Program-made: the position numbers and the translations under genes
Assembly: GCF_000190375.1 (NCBI RefSeq)
Contig: NZ_AEWG01000076.1
Location: 78,883 to 142,882, forward strand
Direction: 5' to 3'
From: Rubrivivax benzoatilyticus JA2 = ATCC BAA-35
GTDB taxonomy: Bacteria > Pseudomonadota > Gammaproteobacteria > Burkholderiales > Burkholderiaceae_C
DNA length: 64,000 bases
The notes under the pieces: generated by a model
What the model saw: only the letters and a program-made list of their open reading frames with translations
What the model was told of the DNA's origin: nothing
The model's database searches: none
In this document: positions 58,558 through 64,000 of the stretch, in pieces
Numbering within the stretch: position 1 is the stretch's first letter
How the letters are laid out: every line of letters begins with the position of its first letter

Positions 58558-59844
58558 CTAGATCAGCAGCCGGACGCGGAACGAACCGTTCTCGACGCGG
58601 TACAGCAGCTCCGCGTCGTGTGTCTTGGCGAAGGCCGCGACGCTCCGGCTGCCGATGCCATGGCCTTCGCGCCGCACGACCGGCTGGCCGGCGTCGTCGA
58701 GCGCGGTGTCGGCGCTGCAAGAGTTCTCGATCTCGAGCAGCAGCCGTCCGGCGTTGCGGGCGATGAAGCGCAGGTAAGGCGTCTGCCCCTCGGGCAGGCG
58801 CGTGCAGGCCTGCAGCGCGTTCTCCATCAGGTTCGACACCACCATCGACAGCGCCAGCGCGTCGACCTTCAGTTCGGCCGGCACCTCGAGGCTGATCTCG
58901 GTGCGGATGCCGGCCTGCTCGGCGAGGCCGGCGTAGTGGCTGACCGCCGCGTTCACCACCGGGTTCTCGCAGAACACCCTGGCGAGTTCGGGCGCCGGCC
59001 GGTCCTCGCTGCGCAGCAGGGCGGTGGCTTCGGCCGTCTGGCCGCGCTCGAGCAGGCCTTGCAGCACGTGGTTGAAGTGGCGACGGTCGTGCGCCGCGCG
59101 GCTGTTCTGCAGCGCCGCCGTTTCCATCAGCTGCAGCCGCGCCGCCATGCCCGTCGTCGCCAGCTGCAGATACTGGCGCTCGGCCGCGATCACGAGGTGG
59201 TGTTCACGCATCCGGTACTGCGCCGTGATCGTCTTCAGCGAATGCACGATGGCGACGTAGATCGACAGGCCGAGCAGGGTCAGCAAGAACAGCGGCGAGC
59301 CGTTGTCCGTCAGCATCTGCTGGATGTCGCCGCCGAAGAAGTGGCCGAGAAAACACAGCAGCAGCGCCGTCGCCGGCAGGATGTAGACCGGCCAGTTGTC
59401 CAGCACCCGCCGGTACAGCGCCGACACCCAGCGGCGAAAGGCCAGGATCACCGCCGCGAACAGGAGAAAGCGCAGCAGCGTGTTGCCGTACTCTGGATCG
59501 GGCAGCACCGCCCGGAAGTAGTAGCTGAGGAAGACGATCGCCGCGTAGATATTGATCATGGTGATGTAGCTGAAACACCACTGCATGACGCTGTCGCTGA
59601 ACAGCGGTTTCATCACGATGGCGATGACGAGCAGCATCGCCAGATCGACGTAGAAGACCGCGGTGTAGTCTCCGTTCAGATAGAAGTAATAGTTCGCGCC
59701 GAGGTTCGCCGCCAGAATCAGTGCCGTCGCCGCGATGTAGATTCTCTTGTCGCGATACTTCGGCATCGCCATCGTGCACAGCAGCAGTATCAGCATGACG
59801 TCGGTGACGAGCGCCCGTAGCAGATCCGGAAAATGCTCGCTCAA
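58558..59844 (-). CDS. AgrC/LytS-like sensor kinase with GHKL ATPase domain
   Basis: A 428-residue kinase with about six hydrophobic segments in residues 8-210, a helical dimerisation region with the phospho-histidine candidate in AHDRRHFNHVLQGLLERG, and a GHKL ATPase domain: N box NLMENALQACTRLP and a late GHGIGSRSVAAFAKTH. This arrangement (SPOB_a-type helix pair plus HATPase_c_5) is typical of AgrC-type kinases of Firmicutes and less common in betaproteobacteria. The ATGA overlap with the LytTR regulator gene (59841-59844) makes them a pair. The signal is unknown. Confidence 0.86.
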   Translation of the reverse strand: MSEHFPDLLRALVTDVMLILLLCTMAMPKYRDKRIYIAATALILAANLGANYYFYLNGDYTAVFYVDLAMLLVIAIVMKPLFSDSVMQWCFSYITMINIYAAIVFLSYYFRAVLPDPEYGNTLLRFLLFAAVILAFRRWVSALYRRVLDNWPVYILPATALLLCFLGHFFGGDIQQMLTDNGSPLFLLTLLGLSIYVAIVHSLKTITAQYRMREHHLVIAAERQYLQLATTGMAARLQLMETAALQNSRAAHDRRHFNHVLQGLLERGQTAEATALLRSEDRPAPELARVFCENPVVNAAVSHYAGLAEQAGIRTEISLEVPAELKVDALALSMVVSNLMENALQACTRLPEGQTPYLRFIARNAGRLLLEIENSCSADTALDDAGQPVVRREGHGIGSRSVAAFAKTHDAELLYRVENGSFRVRLLI

Positions 59845-60569
59845 GGCCGCCCCGCCAGATCATCCAGGTACGCGTCGCGCACCGCCGCGTAGCGTTTTTC
59901 GGCGATCGGCACGAGCTTGCCGTGGCGCAGCGAGAAGCTGTCCCGGCTGAAGCGCTCGACGTGGCGCAGGTTGACGACGTAGGCCGCGTGGCACTGCACG
60001 AAGCGGCGGTCCTCGAGCAGCGGCGCGCAGTGCTCCGCGAAACTCTCGCGGAAGGTCCGGCTGACGATCCGGTCGCCGTCCCTGAGGGTGACGGCGGCGG
60101 TGTGATCCTGGTATTCGCAGCAGGCGATGTCGGCCAGCCGCAGCACACGCAGGCCGTCGCCGCTCTTCACCCTGAAGGTCCGGTCATCGTGCACGTCGGC
60201 CTTGGCGACGGCCAGCGCCAGCGCCTCGAACAGCGGCGCCTCGGCGATCGGCTTGACGAGGTAGGCCAGCGGCTGGGCGGCATAGGCGCGCAGCGCGAAC
60301 TGCGGCTCGGTCGTGGTGTAGACGATCTGCGCCTCGCGGTCGACGCGGCGGATCTCCTGGCCGAGCTCCAGGCCGCTGACCATCGGCATGACGATGTCCA
60401 GCAGGTAGAGGTGAAAGCTCTTCGTCGCGAGGGCGTCGAGCAGCGCGTCGGGGTGGGCGAAGGTGCTGACCTCCGCGTCGAGCTCGTGCTCGCCGAGGTA
60501 GCGGCGAGTCAGCGACGACAGGTGTTCCAGTTCGTCCGGGACGTCGTCGCAAATCGCTATTCGGATCAT
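59841..60569 (-). CDS. LytTR-family response regulator
   Basis: A 242-residue AlgR/AgrA/LytR-type regulator: receiver domain with the acidic pair in AICDDV and phospho-Asp58 (LYLLDIVMPM), conserved Lys in YLVKPIAEAP, then a C-terminal LytTR DNA-binding domain (about 140-240, VLRLADIACCEYQDHTAAV, FVQCHAAYVVNLRHVERFSR). It probably controls genes downstream of or near itself. The ATG at 60569 gives MIRIAICDD. Expressed together with the kinase gene. Confidence 0.9.
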   Translation of the reverse strand: MIRIAICDDVPDELEHLSSLTRRYLGEHELDAEVSTFAHPDALLDALATKSFHLYLLDIVMPMVSGLELGQEIRRVDREAQIVYTTTEPQFALRAYAAQPLAYLVKPIAEAPLFEALALAVAKADVHDDRTFRVKSGDGLRVLRLADIACCEYQDHTAAVTLRDGDRIVSRTFRESFAEHCAPLLEDRRFVQCHAAYVVNLRHVERFSRDSFSLRHGKLVPIAEKRYAAVRDAYLDDLAGRP

Positions 60570-60757
60570 CGGTTCGGCCGTCGCGCCGCGAGGGCGGTCG
60601 CCCATTGTCGCGGCATGCCCCGGTCGCCGTGGCGAAATCTGGTGCAACGGGCGGACGAACGGCGGCCGTGTCCGGTGCCGGGGCGTCGGCCGCGTCTTGT
60701 TTCGCGGCGGCGCATTGCCTCGCGGTAATAGCGTGAGACGCCAACGCGAACGGTGAA

Positions 60758-60786
60758 CGAAAAAAGGCCCGCCAGTGGCGGGCCCG
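60758..60786 (-). terminator. Terminator of the outer-membrane barrel gene
   Basis: On the minus strand the stem GGCCCGCCA / TGGCGGGCC with a one-base core, followed by TTTTTTCG. Strong intrinsic terminator 21 nt after the stop. Confidence 0.88.
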
Positions 60787-60807
60787 TGACGTCGGTCGAC
60801 GTGGGGG

Positions 60808-61341
60808 TCAGAACTTGTAGCCGACGCCGAAGGTGAAGCCGTCGACCTTGATGTCGTCCTTGTTGTAATAGCGCATGTAATCCAGCACGCCGTACACGTT
60901 CTTCGAGAAGGTGTACTTCACGCCGGCGCCGAACGAGAAGTCGTTGTCGCTGTCCGAGGCGCTGCCGTAGCCGACGACCGTCGCCTTGACCTTGCTTTCG
61001 GCGAAGCCGATGCGGCCGAACAGTTCCAGGCCCTCGGCGACCTCGACCTTCGGCTTGACGTACAGGCCGTAGGTGCGCTGAACCTTCAGCTTGAGGGTTT
61101 CGCCTTCGAAGCTGACCGAATCGTCGGAAGTGCCGAGGCCCAGCATGGCTTCGATGGCGACATTCGGGTGGATTTCGTAGCCGAGGATGCCGCGGATCAT
61201 GCCGAAGTCGAGGTCGACGCCGGCGACGTCGGCGTTCAGCATCGAATAGCCCACTTCGCCGTAAATCGGCGAGGCATTCGTTTGAGCTTGCGCGGCGCCG
61301 CAGGCCAGAACGGCGGCGGCGATCATTGCGATCTTCTTCAT
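60808..61341 (-). CDS. Small outer-membrane beta-barrel protein
   Basis: A 177-residue exported protein. The signal peptide MKKIAMIAAAVLACGAAQAQ is followed by alternating strands (IYGEVGYSMLNADV, GIRGILGYE-like turns, FSFGAGVKYTFSKNVYGVLD) and a C-terminal FTFGVGYKF ending in Phe, the mark of an outer-membrane barrel. Size suits an eight-stranded OmpA/OmpW-type porin-like fold. The ATG at 61341 has AGGGA upstream. Function unknown. It lies downstream of ffs on the same strand. Confidence 0.85.
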   Translation of the reverse strand: MKKIAMIAAAVLACGAAQAQTNASPIYGEVGYSMLNADVAGVDLDFGMIRGILGYEIHPNVAIEAMLGLGTSDDSVSFEGETLKLKVQRTYGLYVKPKVEVAEGLELFGRIGFAESKVKATVVGYGSASDSDNDFSFGAGVKYTFSKNVYGVLDYMRYYNKDDIKVDGFTFGVGYKF

Positions 61342-61546
61342 TGTTTCCCTGTGATTTTTTGGCTGCAGGTCGAAAGCCTGCAGGGCCGCGAAATTACAGA
61401 TAGAAACGGCGAACGTCAACGCCCGGCCAGAGGGCAGGGGGCTGTGTCATGTCGACTTTTTGATCCGTGTCAGGGTGCGTAAATCGCAGCCCCGGTGCGC
61501 CATCGGCGGCGCGCAATGGCGGGCCGGCTGGCGTCAGAGAGGGAGG

Positions 61547-61645
61547 GTGACGAGCCTTACCCCCGGCACTGGTTGCAACGCTTAGGGCTGCTTGGTTCCC
61601 CACCTGACCCGGTTGGGCGCGCTCCCATGCGGGGAGGCCCGTCAC
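61547..61645 (-). ncRNA. ffs: Signal recognition particle 4.5S RNA
   Basis: On the minus strand the conserved domain IV appears as GGTCAGGTGG, GGAA tetraloop, CCAAGCAGCC, the M-domain binding site of bacterial SRP RNA. The outer ends pair: GTGACGGGCCT near 61645 with AGGCTCGTCAC near 61547, allowing one G-U pair, giving a single long hairpin of about 99 nt. The RNA works with Ffh to target membrane proteins. Exact ends are inferred from the pairing. dnaX begins 1.2 kb away on the other strand; ffs and dnaX are neighbours in many bacteria. Confidence 0.88.
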
Positions 61646-61713
61646 GGCGCATTCTAGCCGCAGTGCGCGGCCGGCCCGACGGTGCCCAGGTGGCACCGCG
61701 GGCCATGGCCTCG

Positions 61714-62829
61714 TCAGCGCAGCTGCAGCGCGTCGTCGCCCCACTCGATGCCCAGCGGCTCGACGCTCAGGCGCTTCGGACCGGCCTCGACACGGCCGGC
61801 GACGAGGGCCTCGATGCCCTGGGCGCGCGCGATCTCGACGGTGCGCTCGGCGTCCGCGGCGGCGACGTAGAGCGCGAAGCCCGCGCCCATGTTCAGCGTG
61901 CCGTAGGCCTCGGCGTCGTCCTGGCCGGCGTGGCGCTGGATGAAGGCCAGCACCGGCGTCACCTTGGGCACTGCCGTGATGCGGTAGGTGAAGCTGCCCG
62001 GGTGACGCAGCAGCTTGCGCCAGCCGTGGCCGGTGATGTTGGCGGCGTAGCGCACACGCACGCCGGCGGCGGCCAGCGCTTCGGTGACCGGCGAATAGAG
62101 CGTCGTCGGCGCGAGCAGCGCGTCGCCGTACGTCAGGCCCGGTTCGACCTCGGTCAGGTAGCCCTCGGGCAGGCGCTCGACCAGCTTGCGCGCCAGGCTC
62201 AGGCCGTTGGCGTGGATGCCGCTGGAGGCCAGCAGCACGATGGCGTTGCCCGGTTCCAGCTCGTCGCCCAGCGACAGGCGCTGCTTCGGGTTGACGATGC
62301 CGGTGCACGAGGCGGCCAGGTCGATGCGGCCGCTCTCGACGATGCCGGCCAGCGCCGGCGTCTCGCCGCCGCCCCAGGCGACGCGGCAGGTGTCGCAGGC
62401 GGCCTTCCAGCCGGCCACCAGCGCCTGCGCGCGTTCGGCGTCGCCGAACCAGTCGCTGCCGCCGGCGGCCCAGTAGGCCTGCACGACCAGCGGCGTGGCG
62501 CCGACGGTGATCAGGTCGTTGACCGCCATCGCGATCGTGTCCTGCGCGATTGCCGAGTAATAGCTGCGGCCGGTGAGCTTGTGCATCTCGTCGGCGACCA
62601 GGGCCTTGCTGCCCAGGCATTCGACGATGCTGGCGAGGTAGAACGGGCCGACGTCGACGACGTAGGCGGATTCGCCGCGCGAGGCCTTCACCTCGGTGAA
62701 GCCGTGGCCCGCGAGATGCGGGGCGGTGGCGGCGGCGGCGCGCTGCGCGGCCACTTTGAGCGGGTCGATCAGGTCGTAGACGACGCCGGACTGCTCGTAG
62801 CTCAGCGGAGTGTTGGCGGGTGCTTGCAT
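61714..62829 (-). CDS. PurM-like (AIR synthase-related) protein
   Basis: A 371-residue PurM-superfamily protein. It has LSYEQSGVVYDLIDPLK at the N-terminus, a long SRGESAYVVDVGPFYLA, DTIAMAVNDLITVGATPLVV (metal and substrate loop), GGGETPAL and LASSGIHANGLSLARKL. The family makes aminoimidazole ribotide from FGAM with ATP. It departs from the textbook PurM N-terminus (no DAGVDIDAG block), so it may be a paralog of another function or an alternative PurM. The ATG at 62829 is divergent from dnaX. Confidence 0.75.
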   Translation of the reverse strand: MQAPANTPLSYEQSGVVYDLIDPLKVAAQRAAAATAPHLAGHGFTEVKASRGESAYVVDVGPFYLASIVECLGSKALVADEMHKLTGRSYYSAIAQDTIAMAVNDLITVGATPLVVQAYWAAGGSDWFGDAERAQALVAGWKAACDTCRVAWGGGETPALAGIVESGRIDLAASCTGIVNPKQRLSLGDELEPGNAIVLLASSGIHANGLSLARKLVERLPEGYLTEVEPGLTYGDALLAPTTLYSPVTEALAAAGVRVRYAANITGHGWRKLLRHPGSFTYRITAVPKVTPVLAFIQRHAGQDDAEAYGTLNMGAGFALYVAAADAERTVEIARAQGIEALVAGRVEAGPKRLSVEPLGIEWGDDALQLR

Positions 62830-62867
62830 GGGCCGGGATTATCGCCCCCCGCCCGTAGAATGGCCCG

Positions 62868-64000
62868 GTGAGCTACGTCGTCCTCGCGCGCAAATACCGT
62901 CCCCGCAGCTTCGACCAGATGGTCGGCCAGGAGCACGTCGTCCGTGCGCTGAGCAACGCGCTGGAGCAGCAGCGGCTGCACCACGCCTACCTCTTCACCG
63001 GCACGCGCGGCATCGGCAAGACCACCGTCTCGCGCATCCTGGCCAAGAGCCTGAACTGCACCGGGCCCGACGGCACCGGCGGCATCACCGCGCATCCCTG
63101 CGGCGTCTGCAGCGCCTGCACCGAGATCGACGCCGACCGCTACATCGACTACATCGAGCTCGACGCGGCCAGCAACCGCAGCATCGACGAGATCCGCGAC
63201 CTGATCGAGCGCGCCGCCTACAAGCCCGGCATCGGCCGCTTCAAGGTCTTCATGATCGACGAGGCGCACCAGCTCACGAAGGACGCCTTCAACGCGCTGC
63301 TGAAGACGCTGGAGGAGCCGCCCGAGTACCTGAAGTTCGTGCTCGCGACGACCGACCCCGAGAAGATGCTGCCGACGGTGCTGTCGCGCTGCCTGCAGTT
63401 CAACCTGCGGCCGATGGCGCCGCAGACCGTGCACGAGCACCTGCAGAAGGTGCTGGCCGCCGAGCACGTGCCGCACGACGAGCCCTCGCTGCGCCTGCTG
63501 TCGCGCGCCGCGCGCGGTTCGATGCGCGACGCGCTGTCGCTGACCGACCAGGCCATCGCCTACGGCGGCGGGCGTGTCGACGAAGCCGTGGTGCGCGCCA
63601 TGCTCGGCAGCGTCGATCGCGGCCATGCACGCCGGCTGGTCGAGGCGCTGGCCGCACGCGACGGCGCCGCGGTGCTGGCCACCGTCGACGCGCTGCGTGC
63701 GATGGGGCTGTCGGCCTCGGCGACGCTGGAGGAGCTGGCCTCGCTGCTGCAGCAGATGGCCGTCGAGCAGGCCGTGCCCGGCGCGCTGGATGCGCAGGAC
63801 CCGGACACCGAGGACGCGCGTGCGCTGGCCGGCGTGCTGCCGCCCGACGAGACGCAGCTGCTCTACAGCATTGCGCTGCACGGCCGCAGCGAGTTGGCGC
63901 TGATGAGCGACGAGTACGGCGCGCTGACGATGGTGCTGCTGCGCCTGCTGGCCTTCCCGCCGGCCGGCGCCGCGCCGGTGCCGCCGCGCGAAGCGCCGCG
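62868..64000 (+). CDS. dnaX: DNA polymerase III subunits gamma/tau (N-terminal part, cut by window edge)
   Basis: The frame from GTG 62868 stays open to the window end, giving about 377 residues. It starts SYVVLARKYRPRSFDQMVGQ, has Walker A TGTRGIGKT, the zinc-site cysteines in HPCGVCSACTEI, Walker B VFMIDEAHQL, the SRC motif LSRCLQFNLRP and the sensor 2 region SMRDALSLTDQAIA. It is the clamp-loader motor. The C-terminal tau-specific part, and any frameshift site that would yield gamma, lie outside the window. The GTG is the first start that gives the canonical N-terminus; an ATG at 62860 is out of frame. Confidence 0.95.
   Translation, partial: MSYVVLARKYRPRSFDQMVGQEHVVRALSNALEQQRLHHAYLFTGTRGIGKTTVSRILAKSLNCTGPDGTGGITAHPCGVCSACTEIDADRYIDYIELDAASNRSIDEIRDLIERAAYKPGIGRFKVFMIDEAHQLTKDAFNALLKTLEEPPEYLKFVLATTDPEKMLPTVLSRCLQFNLRPMAPQTVHEHLQKVLAAEHVPHDEPSLRLLSRAARGSMRDALSLTDQAIAYGGGRVDEAVVRAMLGSVDRGHARRLVEALAARDGAAVLATVDALRAMGLSASATLEELASLLQQMAVEQAVPGALDAQDPDTEDARALAGVLPPDETQLLYSIALHGRSELALMSDEYGALTMVLLRLLAFPPAGAAPVPPREAP

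Noticed and set aside
61495..61680. Short coding frames in the gap between purM-like and the outer-membrane barrel gene
   Set aside because: The region is explained by the 4.5S RNA on the minus strand; the frames have no ribosome site or family.

Overview
The window is GC-rich proteobacterial DNA carrying a large part of a photosynthesis gene cluster of the purple-bacterial type. It holds PuhA/B/C, LhaA, BchM/L/H/B/N/F, AerR(PpaA), PpsR(CrtJ), CrtI, BchG, a PucC-like carrier and BchP. The housekeeping neighbours (carAB-greA, ftsJ-ftsH-folP-glmM-pst-pho, surE-pcm-nlpD-rpoS-rlmD) are in an order typical of Burkholderiales. A photosynthetic betaproteobacterium of the Rubrivivax type is the best fit. 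This is inferred from gene content and order, not from a database search.

Layout. (1) 1-11940, minus strand: one tightly packed block, bchF-bchN-bchB-bchH-bchL-bchM-lhaA-puhA-puhB-puhC. Most junctions overlap by 4 nt (ATGA or GTGA), and puhC runs off the window. (2) 11941-19883: a control region with overlapping divergent promoters and PpsR-like palindromes, then aerR and ppsR, a convergent solitary crtI, and a divergent bchG-MFS-bchP-small membrane protein operon. (3) 19887-22899: a NarX/DegS-type sensor kinase and NarL-type regulator. (4) 22976-29126: a quinone oxidoreductase, then surE-pcm-nlpD-rpoS-rlmD. (5) 29190-41295: Bax-inhibitor-like protein, carAB, greA, DUF4149 protein, yhbY, rlmE, ftsH, folP, glmM. 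(6) 41374-48643: a fasciclin lipoprotein divergent from pstSCAB-phoU-phoB-phoR, with Pho-box-like repeats pointing both ways. (7) 48601-52593, minus strand: a membrane glycosyltransferase-like protein, rpmE2, rho and trxA. (8) 52830-56934: a pseudokinase-HDOD gene next to an apparently active kinase-HDOD-GAF gene. (9) 56963-64000: a Tat-exported metallophosphatase, an AgrC/LytS-like kinase with a LytTR regulator, a small outer-membrane barrel, 4.5S RNA, a PurM-like enzyme, and the start of dnaX.

How it works together. BchNB-L reduces protochlorophyllide, BchF hydrates the 3-vinyl group, BchH (magnesium chelatase large subunit) and BchM run the early Mg branch, and BchG and BchP attach and reduce the alcohol tail. 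LhaA and the PucC-like protein assemble light-harvesting complexes and PuhABC build the reaction centre. PpsR with its cobalamin-binding antirepressor AerR sits in the middle of the genes it should control.

Three genes (greA, phoR and the pseudokinase-HDOD gene) carry single-base frameshifts; two are clearly in homopolymer runs. They may be assembly errors and should be checked before any biological reading. The most interesting leads are the pseudokinase/kinase pair, the Pho-box-like repeats facing the fasciclin gene, the near-leaderless architecture of the PpsR-type promoters, and a 52-codon frame coupled to aerR.
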